Positions 22,735-33,611 of a stretch of 64,000 bases of DNA are shown here, piece after piece. The stretch is from Eriocheir sinensis. Lineage: Eukaryota > Arthropoda > Malacostraca > Decapoda > Varunidae. The notes under the pieces are model-generated. The model made no database searches and was not told where the DNA came from. It saw only the letters and a list, made by a program, of their open reading frames with translations. Position numbers and translations under genes: made by a program. The stretch is taken from the NCBI RefSeq assembly GCF_024679095.1, contig NC_066578.1:1724379-1788378 (forward strand). The letters run 5' to 3'. The first letter of the stretch is position 1. Each line of letters opens with the position of its first letter.

Positions 22735-23575
22735 TATACATTTCAGCGGCGGACAAACGCTGTTTTTCGCAAATATCTCCTAAACGAGTCGTTGGATCAG
22801 TATGATATATCAGCACACTACAATTAACATCCGGACCTAATTTATGGCTAACATCCCATATTACTATATGTGTTATGTGAGGAGTTTACTCGTGAAAAAT
22901 AACACAAACCCGACGCGTCATGTTGACGCATTCGAAGGAAAGTGTGCCCCCCCCCCCAACACCCTCCCAAACTATTCCTAACCACAACTACTTCTCCCCC
23001 TTCTCGCCCTCATCTCCTAAACGAATCATTGGATCAGTATGATATTTCAGCACACTACCTATAACACCCGGACCTAATTTATGGCTGATATACCATATTG
23101 CAATATGTGTTTTGTTAGGAGTTTACTGGGGGCAAAGGGACAACATTGTTGCTAATGGATGCGCCTCGGCAGTCAATGAGTTATACCCTGCCTCTGCTTA
23201 AGTCATAGCCTCGAGCTGGGGAAGGGGGATGGTGTGAGTAGAGGGGTGAAGAGAGAAACGAGGAGGGGGATACTGCGATATTGGGGTAGGGAAGGAGTGG
23301 CCTGAGGGTTGTTCGGGGCGTTGGTGGAGGGGTTAGACGAGTACCCCACACTCGTCCGATTCTGTATAACACCTTAGATATGATGACTGGATTAGGCTTA
23401 ATATCAGTCAGTAGACTCCTAACATAACACATATTGCAATATGGTATATCAGCCATAAATTAGGTCCGGGTATTAAAGGTAGTGTGCTGAAGTATCATAC
23501 TGATCAAATGATTCGTTTAGGTTAGGAGATATTTGCGAAAAACAGCGTTTGTCCGTCGCTGAAATGTATAGTAGT
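22735..23575. repeat. Three related segments, two direct and one inverted
   Basis: Segments with ctcctaaacgagtcgttgg, ggacctaatttatggctga and gttaggagtttact occur at about 22780-22895 and 23005-23128 and, reverse-complemented, at 23385-23525. The outer parts extend to CA arrays on both sides. Likely a palindromic element. Confidence 0.7.
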
Positions 23576-23585
23576 TACATATTGA

Positions 23586-23600
23586 ACACACACACACGCA

Positions 23601-23687
<87 letters not shown>
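23586..23687. repeat. Compound CA/GA microsatellite
   Basis: CA array with few interruptions to 23648, then GA to 23687. Confidence 0.95.
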
Positions 23688-23690
<3 letters not shown>

Positions 23691-23699
23691 ATTATTTAT

Positions 23700-24080
23700 A
23701 ACTTCCGTGATCCTACTATCCTTTATATTGATATTTTCATGACTACTTCTATGCACCTACCATCCTTTCTATCGATATTTTCATGATGATTGGGCTTCTG
23801 ACCTTGCTAACTGCATGCCTACACCTCCCCCCTCCTGTGGCCCCGCTGCAAAACCTAAAAAAAAGCTCAACCCTATGCTATCCAAATCCATTATGAAAGA
23901 GCTAACCAGCATATGCATTCTTTCATCATTTTCGTTGGTAAACTCTGCAACAGCCTTCCTTCGTCTGCAACAGCCTTCCTTCGTCTGCAACAGCCTTCCT
24001 TCGTCTGCAACAGCCTTCCTTCGTCTGCACTCCTCTTTCCTACGACTTAAACGTCACTCTAGTGGAATGTGACCCCGCGT
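23700..24080 (+). pseudogene. Decayed LINE ORF2 3' end with internal 20-bp tandem repeat
   Basis: Contains CMPTPPPSCGPAAKP and FVGKLCNSLP-like readings, as in the end of some arthropod LINE ORF2 products. Four exact copies of a 20-bp unit starting gcaacagccttccttcgt lie at 23947-24028. Confidence 0.4.
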
Positions 24081-24449
24081 GACTGCAACTAGTTTTCATT
24101 TCTTTGTTGGAGCAGCTTTTCTGTGCCTCCTTTCATGTAAAAAAAAATGGAAGAAAGTAGTGTGAGGTGAGCACTTTTTGACTTCAAAGTACAAAGGCGA
24201 AGTGAAGTTTGTGCACGGCTCAGCCTGTGCCCTTTACTCCTATGACTTGGGATGCACATTGAGGAGTGAACGAACGACACACGCTACTCAATCTCACGTA
24301 TCCAGTTTTATTTATTTAATTTTCACGTACTCAATTTTACGTTGACAAAATGTTACTGTTAATAGTATCATGATTAACTAGACAGCACGCGGGTCATAGT
24401 GTTTAAAGTGATGCATGAACACGGCTCTTGAAACTTAGAATACTTGGCG

Positions 24450-24760
24450 ACTTCAGCGACTCACTTGACAGGCTTTTACCATTTCCGGCGCCTGGATGTA
24501 ATGTTATTGTTAAAAGGTTCAGGAATAGCAGTGGAAGGCGTGCAGGGTCATGGTGTTGATATCGTCTGAACACGGATATAACACTAGCCAAAGAAAATAG
24601 TGTGATTCCAGGGAGACTCACTTAACAGGTTTTACTGCATACGGCGCCTGGATATAATGTTATTGTTAAAAGGTTCAGGAATAGTTATGGAAGGCGTGCA
24701 GGGTCATGGTGTTGATATCGTCTGAACACGGATCTAACACTAGCCAAAGGAAATACAATG
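24450..24760. repeat. 155-bp tandem duplication
   Basis: ggcgcctggat recurs at 24487 and 24643; both units contain aatgttattgttaaaagg and ggtcatggtgttgatatc. Confidence 0.85.
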
Positions 24761-24780
24761 GTTATTCAAGCGAGCCTCAC

Positions 24781-25030
24781 TTTTCTTTTCAGTTCGTTCC
24801 TATAGCGCCGGTGGGCTCTCTTGATGGGCCTCTTGGACGACCCCATCCCGTTAGTAGCGCAGGCGAATTTTATTTATAGTGACTGCCGTGATGTATGACT
24901 CTTGCTTGGCCCATGCTGCCCCCCGGTGCTCCTCTAGAACGAAGTCACTAATGTTGGGGTTGGCTGAAGATCTGGGCAGCATGTGGGTGATCCGCCACTT
25001 TCCAGGGTTTTCATTCCGGCGCCTGAAAAT
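24781..25030 (-). mobile_element. SINE family D, copy 3
   Basis: Body shared with 12645-12903 (ctgccccccgg, gggcagcatgtgggt). Followed by a CA array at 25060-25100. Confidence 0.65.
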
Positions 25031-25056
25031 CACTCACGCTCATGACCAGTTTGCCG

Positions 25057-25101
<45 letters not shown>

Positions 25102-25320
25102 CCGCCGTGGTGTCCGTGCGGCGCATTCTGGGTGACATTCGTGCACAGGTGACAGCATTACGCACACGAACACGTACATAAGTAGACGCCGCGTGCATGT
25201 GTCCTGTATCTTACGTGTACGGTCATGCCTTCGTGTGTGCGTATGAGAGGTGCACACCGCTGAATACCGACATGAGTGGTCTCCAACTTTTTTTTTTTCG
25301 GGGGGTGGGGGGGGTAGCGG

Positions 25321-25358
25321 TGTGTGTGTGTGTGTGTGTGTGTGTTGGCTACTCGATG

Positions 25359-25391
<33 letters not shown>

Positions 25392-25483
25392 TATTATTGT
25401 CATTGTTATTAATATTATTATTTCACCATAGAAAGTAAGCAATCTTGTACGTATTGGGTAGGTTGATGAAGCCAGGCTCATAT

Positions 25484-25546
<63 letters not shown>

Positions 25547-25722
25547 GCAAGAAATTCGACAATATGTGTAGGCAGTAAGGAGTTGCAGTGTTGCCAATGC
25601 TCTTTTGAGGCCTGACCTGTAGTTGGCAACACTAAAAAAGTTAAGATTTAGTAGTGTTCCTACCGACGTAGCTTTGTGTGTGTGTGCGTGTGTGTGTGTG
25701 TGCGTGCGTGCGTGCGTGTGTG
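25321..25722. repeat. Cluster of GT arrays
   Basis: GT arrays at 25321-25345, 25486-25542 and 25676-25722, with an ATT-rich tract between the first two. The flank 25723-26150 has nothing recognised. Confidence 0.9.
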
Positions 25723-26149
25723 TCGATGTTGATGTTAAGGAGCCACTCCACACAAGGAAGCATATACAGCTGCAGTATTACGGGCCAGACGCTCTGCTTT
25801 ATGTGTATGAAATAAATTTGGAAATTAAAGTTCACCTTTTCGTTGCAACAACCTGAACTAACTCGATTTTGTTCTGTTCTTGGTTCATCTAATTCCTCTG
25901 ATCATCAGCCGAGCACTCCTGCCAAATTATTTAAATGTAACAGCTTTCAGAATCATTAGCATCCTACTTGTCACTTTCAGTACTTCATTATTCCCTTAAC
26001 CCCCCACCCCCCTTGACCAACGTGACCCCTTAGCCCTACGTATGTACAACCTCCATTGTCCTCGACGCGTCCATCACAGAATGTTTGTTAAAAAAGTGGA
26101 GGTCAGGCAGAGGTCAAGTTGGGGCACACGTTAAAACTGCACGTGGCCT

Positions 26150-26372
26150 CGGTGTTCATCTCAGTCACATTGGCCCTTGAGCCTGTTGCGGGTAAGAACC
26201 AGTTACCTCAGGACACAGGGCAGGTGTGAGACCCGGGTTACTGTGGTTTAGCCTTCCCAGGTTTTCCCAGGTGGCTACCCAGTTATTTTCGACCAGCCCG
26301 AAAGGGAGCATGAACGGGTGGGAAAGCTGTGCGCCCTGGGCAGGATTCGAACCTTGGCCCGGATTAATACAT
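26150..26372 (-). mobile_element. Probable tRNA-related interspersed repeat
   Basis: Minus-strand B-box-like GGTTCGAATCCTGCCC at the 26350 end; body with tcgaccagcccgaaagg. No second copy in the window; class is an inference. Confidence 0.4.
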
Positions 26373-26753
26373 CACTGAAATAGATTAACTGTACTTTCCT
26401 ATGAAGGTATGATGGGAGGAGAGGCCCTGTTCGCCGCGCGCTTCACCAGTGAGGTCTGTAACTCCGGCTGAAGCCCCGCCCAGTATTGGCAAAAGCCCGC
26501 TTGTCACACTCCGCTGGGTGGTATTGCCATGGAGATTGCCTGTCTCTCATCTTCCTCAGCTCCCTAAGGCCCCGCCCTTACATAAGTGGCGACCTCGCCA
26601 GGATTTAGGGTACTAGTTTCTCTAGGAGTGGATGGTCGTTAAGTCGCCTGTAGCGCGCCCTTGCTGTCTGAGGCCCGGAAGCAGGGTTTGCCTTTCCACC
26701 GTGTTTCTCGTCGACCGTTCGGTTGTGCGAGTGGATTGGTAGAATGCCAAGCA

Positions 26754-26943
26754 ATGTTTCCAGACTGTCGTACTCTGCCTCTTATGTTTGCCGATTTCCG
26801 ACCCAAGAACTGCTTTCATCACCCAGATAACTGCATTCATATATGGTTATCGTTTAAATGGCTTATTATTGGTGTTATTTGGCAACAGTTATGGGCCAGA
26901 AAGCGGTAAATACGCGGCTCTGAGTACGATAATCTGGCAACGG
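26754..26943. mobile_element. MITE family C, copy 3
   Basis: Right end tgagtacgataatctggcaa, body as in the other copies; left end worn. Confidence 0.78.
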
Positions 26944-27080
26944 TGATGCCAAGTCCAATTTTCTGTGTTGCTCAAGTTGATCTTCATCCACTCAAGTTGT
27001 CTTTGATGTAGATGTCAAGGGTTCTCTTCGTTTGCGGTGCCGGTGTTTCCCTTTTATTGTTGTTTGAGAGTCTAGCGTGA

Positions 27081-27112
<32 letters not shown>
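27081..27112. repeat. Poly-T tract
   Basis: About 32 consecutive T. Confidence 0.95.
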
Positions 27113-27113
<1 letters not shown>

Positions 27114-27224
27114 TGGTGGTGGTAAGGGGATGTCGTTATCTTGATTTTGTTATCAAGTGTTTGTTTTCAGCATCCTCCATAACAACACAAAGCAAGGGAT
27201 AAGAAATAGATAAAACAACATCGA

Positions 27225-28035
27225 CCCGAAGTTACCTTCCACCCGAAGTTAACCTCCACCCGATGTTACCCTCCACCCGAAGTTGACCACCACCCGAAGT
27301 TAACCTCCACCCGAAGTTAACCTCCACCCGAAGTTGACCTCCACCCGAAATTGACCTCCACCCGAAATTGACCTCCACCCGAAATTGACCTCCACCCGAA
27401 GTTAACCTCCACCCGAAGTTGACCTTCACCCGAAACTGACCTCCACCCGAAATTGACCTCCACCCGAAATTGACCTCCACCCGAAATTGACCTCCACCCG
27501 AAATTGACCTCCACCCGAAGTTAACCTCCACCCGAAGTTGACCTCCACCCGAAATTGACCTCCACCCGAAATTGACCTCCACCCGAAATTGACCTCCACC
27601 CGAAATTGACCTCCACCCGAAATTGACCTCCACCCGAAATTGACCTCCACCCGAAATTGACCTCCACCCGAAATTGACCTCCACCCGAAATTGACCACCA
27701 CCCGAAATTGACCACCACTCGAAATTGACCTCCACCCGAAATTGACCTCCACCCGAAATTGACCACCACTCGAAATTGACCTCCACCCGAAATTGAGCTC
27801 CACCCGAAATTGATCACCACCCGAAATTGACCTCCACCCTAAATTGACCTCCACCCGAAATTGATCTCCGCCCGAAATTGACCTCCACCCGAAAGTGACC
27901 ACTCGAAATTGACCACTCGAAATTGACCTCCACCCGAAAGTGACCACTCGAAATTGACCTCCACTCGAAATTGACCTCCACTCGAAATTGACCTCCACCC
28001 GAAACTGACCACTAGAAATTGACCACCCGAAATTG
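27225..28035. repeat. 17-bp minisatellite, about 48 units
   Basis: Unit cacccgaaattgacctc with few variants (gaagttaac, actcgaaattg). Since 17 is not a multiple of 3, each minus-strand frame gives a 17-residue periodic protein; these are artefacts. The right end runs into a family A element. Confidence 0.95.
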
Positions 28036-28150
28036 ACCTCTCTTTTCGCCACTCAACTATACTTTTTTTTTCATAGAAGCAGCGATTAGCATTATTTTTT
28101 TTCTTTTCTTCTTTTATTTTACCCTTAAGCTGTTTTCTTTAATGTAAAAA
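28020..28150 (+). mobile_element. Interspersed repeat family A, copy 2
   Basis: Order cccgaaattgacctctct, gaagcagcgattagc, a T-rich stretch, cttaagctgttttc and an A tail; directly continues the 17-bp array. Confidence 0.65.
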
Positions 28151-28330
28151 AAAAATGCTACTCTTATATAGCCACTTCCAGGATCCTTCTCTTATAAAAA
28201 CTGTTAATGCATCTTACTCTGATAATCATCAAACGTTTGTGGCTCATGTTAGGAACGTTTTTATAATGGCAGAGAGGAGCTACGACTGGTCATCATGAGT
28301 GTTTCCTGTTCACGGCGCAGAGGAGGGTAT

Positions 28331-28560
28331 CAGGTCACCTCTCCTCCCGAAACTGACCAATCTTTCGGCCACTCCTCTTAACTCTTTTGTAGGAGCAGTG
28401 AGTAGCGGGCTTTTTTTATTATTGTTTCCTTCTTCTTTGCCCTTGAACTGCTTCCTCTGCCTTGCCACTCTACCGCCGGCTCAGGAAACCACCCATGAGC
28501 GCCCCCCCCCCCCCTCAGACAATTTCCGCGAGAGCCATATGACCACTGCAGCTGTGGCGA
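28331..28560 (+). mobile_element. Interspersed repeat family A, copy 3
   Basis: Order ctcctcccgaaactgacc, ctttcggccac, gagcagtgagtagcgggc, cttgaactgcttcc, then ctcaggaaaccacccatga. Confidence 0.65.
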
Positions 28561-28584
28561 CATGATCCTACAACCCAATCAATC

Positions 28585-28916
28585 AAGTAGGTCAAGAAAT
28601 TTCGCTGAGTCCACCTTCAAAAATATCATTAGTTCCCAGTGACAATTTTAGACTTTCAGGAGCCATTAGATGGAGTATTTAACTGCCCCTCCCCCCCCAA
28701 CACACTCAGTCTACTCCCTCTTGTATTTACTCGGGGTCAATTCCTCTGCCTAACACACAAGAATAGGTCAGGAAATTCCGTTGAGTCCATCTTCAAAAAT
28801 ATGTGGTGATTTTAGACTTCCAGGAGCCATAGGAGGGAGTATTTAAGTACCTCTCTCCCGCCACACATAGTCTACTCTCTCTTGTATTTACTCGGGGTCA
28901 GTTCCTCTGCCTAAAG
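28585..28916. repeat. ~170-bp tandem duplication
   Basis: Two units each containing gagtccaccttcaaaaat or a close variant, gacttcaggagccat-like text and ttgtatttactcggggtc. Confidence 0.8.
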
Positions 28917-28941
28917 CCGCGGTTACACTAGTCACTGCTAC

Positions 28942-29005
28942 CCCTGGGCTGGGCGATTTTGGCTGGGCTGGGCACCCAGCCCAGCCAAAACCGCCCAGCC
29001 CAGGG
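28942..29005. repeat. Near-perfect 31-bp hairpin with 2-base loop
   Basis: Arms 28942-28972 and 28975-29005 pair with one mismatch and are G/C-rich (cctgggctgggcg ... cgcccagcccagg). Confidence 0.9.
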
Positions 29006-29067
29006 TAAATTTGAGTGGACGCGCTGGATCGTTGTTCTCCCAGTGGTATGGTTGGCGCACCGTGCAA

Positions 29068-29256
29068 AGTTGCCAGATCGTCTTACTCAGCCTCTTATAT
29101 TTACCGACTTCCGACCCAAAAGCTGTCTCGTGGACCCCAATGAGGAGATTCACTTATAATTATCGTTAAAATAGTTAATTCCTGATGTTTCTTGGCAAGA
29201 GTTAGGCGTCAGAAGCTGGTAAATATTATGCTCTGAGTACGACAATCTGGCAACGG
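29068..29256. mobile_element. MITE family C, copy 4
   Basis: Ends GTTGCCAGATCGTCTTAC / GTACGACAATCTGGCAAC, the best-preserved inverted ends of the family. Confidence 0.82.
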
Positions 29257-29434
29257 TAGGGCGCAACAAAGGTATTGAGATTGATAGAGAGAGTCCCGAC
29301 ATAGGCGGCCCTGTGTATAAGGCTGCTGGGCGCCATTATTGGCCCTTCGAGCACCGCGCCGACTTTGAACTGAGGTATTAAAAACATAATTTTACCTATT
29401 TTGGAAGCGGATTCGGCTGCTTTTTAATGTAACA

Positions 29435-29716
29435 ATGTTTTGCTGCCTAGCCTTCGGCTGTAGCAATATGCCACAGAGGGGACACAAAGTTTATAAATTA
29501 ACTGCAAGGCCGCTGAGAAGACAGAGGCGTGCCAACAGTCAGTCGTCTTGGGAGGAAACCATCGGTTATGACAGCAAGACACACACACTGCCATTGTGTG
29601 TGTCTTGCTGTCATAATCGCCCTCCCTTTGTACTGTCTATGGAACTCATTGTGAGAGAGGCACAGCTACAAGGACTGAAACAATCGTTCACATCAGACTA
29701 CAGACACCGAAGCTGA
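29435..29716 (+). pseudogene. Open frame with weak THAP-like start
   Basis: 93 codons beginning MFCCLAFGCSNMPQRGHK, which resembles the CCAFGCSN opening of THAP zinc fingers, but the expected Trp and C-x2-H spacing are not clear. The frame crosses a perfect hairpin at 29566-29616. Possibly a decayed THAP-type transposon or gene fragment. Confidence 0.25.
29566..29616. repeat. Perfect 22-bp hairpin with 7-base loop
   Basis: Arms 29566-29587 and 29595-29616 (gacagcaagacacaca / tgtgtgtcttgctgtc). Confidence 0.92.
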
Positions 29717-30428
29717 TGAGGGAAGCTGTCGCCCTTATGGCCTAAATTATTGGATGTGATCTCTCCCACAGGGCTCTAGCTATTATTATAGACCTACAAT
29801 GAATATTTCACAGTCTCTACAAGGCCACAGTCTAATAGATTGGATGTGTTACAAGAGTTTAGATGAACAGAAGTTAGCTTTTGGTGAGCCATACCTGTCT
29901 TGGTAAAACTCTAGAATCACACCCAACTCACTCTAAAAAAGTTAACACACTATTTTTCTTTAAATTGTATTTGCTAATCATCACTCTGGCAACCGTTTCC
30001 ATTATTATTACTCGTTTATGAGATTTTAAAATGCGGGTAAATATTACTATTTCTGCAGTGACAGGTTACGTTACTACTCGTACATTTGCTTATGTGAAGG
30101 CTCTTCAGCTAGAAACTCCTCTAGGTTGGGTTATAAGTCCATCTTTATTTAATAGCCTAATTTATAATGTTGTACATTCTTCGCTTTCATGGGTACCAAT
30201 GTCATTATAATACGTTGAAGACATTTTCCTACAATATTCTCTAAACGTATTTTGACCCTCAAGCAAAATGAAACACGTTTACATGGCCTTAGTATTTTAC
30301 TGAATTATTTTTCAATCAACAATAAGTCTTTAAATTAAATTAAATCAAATGTTATTGAACTCATTGATAACTTATCTTCCAATACCTTGGAATCGCACAG
30401 AATTTTTTTTTGCAGCAACTACATCCTA

Positions 30429-30465
<37 letters not shown>

Positions 30466-31440
30466 AACACAAGAAAGATAGCAGCACGGCGAGTAATGGA
30501 ATCAGTGCCCCTCCACCCCACATAAGTACTTTGCACTAATCTTCCCTCCATTTGCTAAAGTTTTCTGCAAGCAGGTAACGGAAAGGAAGCAAAGTCCCTT
30601 TGCATTGATGGAGCTTGGGTAGTGTGTCAGCCAAGTTCCCCATGACAATTGTGTATATCAAGGCTCATGACGTTCAGGAGACAGCGTCCCTCCCTGCAAG
30701 CAAGGTTCAGACGATGAAGGGATATGTAGGTGAGAGAAAGACTTCCCCAACTGCTGCTGATAATGTTTTACAGCGATAAGTGTTGTTAAATCCATCCATC
30801 ACAGCAGCAACACTCAAAGAGAAGCAGACTTGTGTGAAGTCTCTGGATACCCCCTGACCGCTGCCGCCTCTCAAGGTGGCCAGCAGCCCGCCTTGACACC
30901 CCTATATCACAGGCTGCGTGGGTTACTGAGTGCCTAGTAATTATCTCCTGTCACTTTACGGCACATTCCAACGGCTGGTGACCAAATTATGGTAAAGTAT
31001 AAGGGCGTAATGGTGGGTTGGCGACACCTGTTGATATAGACACAAACTGGCTCTTATTTACTTTCCCAGAGCTCGGTGGCTGCTGGCTCCCTGCTAGCTG
31101 TTAGAGGAACTTAAACAGCACCTCAGCCTCTGGGTACTGGCGTAGAAGAGTCATGTACCAGGTAAATTTACCAGCTGTATCTAAAAGCGAATCCCGAGGG
31201 AAGTGGAGCCGGCGGCGGGCAGGGGCACTGGTCTGGGCTGCACTCCATCTCCGGACACAGGGCTGGCCGGGGCAAGTTTGGGAGACCCTAGCAAGCACGA
31301 GTACGCGTGCTCACTTAGAAAGTGCCTCTTCTTCCGCTTGAAACCGTGTTTAGGCATGGACAACCCAAAAACAGCAGGGCAGCACGCGTCTGCACACATC
31401 CGTGGCGCAGACGGTACTGAATAGGCCCAATAGGGGTGGG
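29717..31440. other. No gene recognised
   Basis: AT-rich unique sequence with one GT array (30433-30463). No conserved frame or repeat family seen. Confidence 0.5.
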
Positions 31441-31448
31441 TGGGGTGG

Positions 31449-31525
31449 GCAGGTACCGGTACTAACGGTACCAGCTATACGGTACGGTACCGGTACCAGA
31501 CTGCTCGGTACCGGTACCAATACTA
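31449..31525. repeat. Cluster of GGTACCGGTACC palindromes
   Basis: ggtacc/ggtaccggtacc-type palindromes recur at least five times in under 80 bases. Confidence 0.75.
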
Positions 31526-31612
31526 GCCAGTCGCTCATGGTGTCCTTCATTTCTTCCTTACACGAGTTAGTGAGGCTGAGACTGAGTGCCTGAGTGGATA
31601 TCTATGTGATAT

Positions 31613-31859
<247 letters not shown>

Positions 31860-32517
31860 ATAGACACCATACACCGCAACAGACACGTAACATTGAACCC
31901 TCCAGTACCTCTATTACCAAGCTTCAAAATAACCTAAGAGTCCTTAGTTTCAATGCGCGTAGCCTAAGAAACAAATTTGATGAACTGCGATGTCTTGCTC
32001 TGACAGAAAACTTTGACGTAATTGCTATAACCGAAACATTTATCGACACCACTAATACTGATTTAAGTTCCGAATACAACATAGATGGCTACAGATTCTT
32101 CAACAATGATCGTGTAAACCGTAGAGGGGGTGGTGTCGCCCTTTTTGTCAAAAGCTACTTGCAACCCACTGACAAAACATCAAGAAACAGTAACGTTGAA
32201 CATTTGTGTGTGCGAGTAAACATTGCAAAAGTCAATTTAAATATATCTGTCACTTACAGGCCTCCGGGGCAATCACTTGATGGCGATCTTGAAATGTACA
32301 GCGTCTTAAGGCAGTCACTTAATAACAGCGACTCACTGATACTAGGAGACTTTAACCTGCCCCATAACGACTGGGCGACACTGTCGGGTACAGAAGGTGA
32401 GTCCCATAGAATGATCGAATTTCTAGAGGAAAATTATCTAAGCCAAATGGTTTCTGAACCAACTCGACAAAATAACATACTTGACCTTGTTATAGCGACC
32501 CAAGATAACCTAGTCAG
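31860..32517 (+). pseudogene. LINE ORF2, apurinic-type endonuclease part
   Basis: Reads RVLSFNARSLRNKFDELR, DVIAITETF, RRGGGVALFVK, ISVTYRPPG, LILGDFNLPHNDW and LDLVIAT, the ordered motifs of APE endonucleases in LINEs. The frame is open up to the hAT insertion and would continue in frame after its removal. Confidence 0.88.
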
Positions 32518-33611
32518 CAGAGCTGGGACTACCGATTGACATTTGGGATCGGTACTACCGGCGGTAGATTACTGCTACCGATACCGATCATTCGGTATTT
32601 TGAAGAAACTACCGAATACCGCTACCGATCGCATGATTGGCAGTCAATCGGTATCGGTAGATTGAAAAAGCGAGCGCGGGACTTTTTTGTTAAGACTTAA
32701 GAGAAGACGACCCCGGCAAAATGAAACGGACAAGTTTCAACACGTTCGAGCGCATCTATGGGAAGCAGTTAGCAGGAAATTCCAGGTATTACTTTGACGT
32801 CATCACGCTTAGCCAATCACCGGCCGTTCAGGGCGTTCTCAGCCAATCAGAGGCAGCCACGACCTAGCAGATTCTCGCTCCCGCCAAAAGTTTTGGCGGG
32901 AGCCCCACTCTTGTTTGGCCTGCCGACGCGAGTAGCCTACACCTACGCTCTAGCTCCTACGCTCTCGACAACGTGCTCAGCCTCATCGCCTAGTATTTTA
33001 AGTGGCAGTGTTTTTAAGTCCACCCGCCGCGGCAGCAGCACTTAATCGTTTTGTGCTTTGAACTGTTCAAGTGATTTTCCTTTTTTAAACTTTATTTTAC
33101 ATTAAAAAAGTTTTGATCAAGTCAGTGAACTATTTAATCATATTGTTACGAACCAGAGGTTAGGATATGCTGTGTGTTGAGTGAGTGTTTTGTATGTGGC
33201 GCGGCGGGGCCCGTGTGTAGGAGTGTGTGAACCCTGTAAGAGGGACGCGGCAGAGTGAGGCTAGTCACGTAAGCCAGTGTCACGTGTGAGGCAGCGTTGG
33301 GGAGAGGTGAGGTGTGGAGGCAGCGTCTCCTTCCCCCTGTGGACTTGAGGACGTGTCCTGGGCAGAGGCCATGGGAGTGAGGCTCTGTTAGGTTAGGCTC
33401 CAAATTGATGACACAAACTTAATCGTACTTGTAAACTCATTGCTTACTGACTACTTCTATGGCTTTCAAGCTTTTTTAATCTACCGATACCGAATCTATA
33501 CCGATCGGTAGATTTCTGAAAAATCTACCGATCTACCGATACCGATTGGACGCGGCTCGCTACCGACTACCGATACCGGTGGTAGATTTTTTCTACAGAA
33601 TCCCAGCTCTG
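32518..33611. mobile_element. Non-autonomous hAT-family DNA transposon, 1094 bp
   Basis: Terminal inverted repeats CAGAGCTGGGA / TCCCAGCTCTG and an exact 8-bp target duplication CTAGTCAG (32510-32517 and 33612-33619), both hallmarks of hAT elements. Subterminal regions contain many CTACCGATACCGATC-type motifs in both orientations. There is no transposase frame; a CCAAT-containing central segment is present. Confidence 0.93.

Noticed and set aside
27232..28052. Long minus-strand repeat protein frames (FGWRSISGGGQ periodic)
   Set aside because: A 17-bp repeat without stops is open in three frames; no start context, splice sites or conservation support a protein.
29435..29716. Intact THAP-domain gene
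   Set aside because: Only the first dozen residues resemble THAP; Cys/His spacing fails and a perfect hairpin lies in the frame.
33146..33403. 85-codon minus-strand frame inside the hAT element
   Set aside because: No similarity to hAT transposase motifs and no conserved composition; taken as chance.
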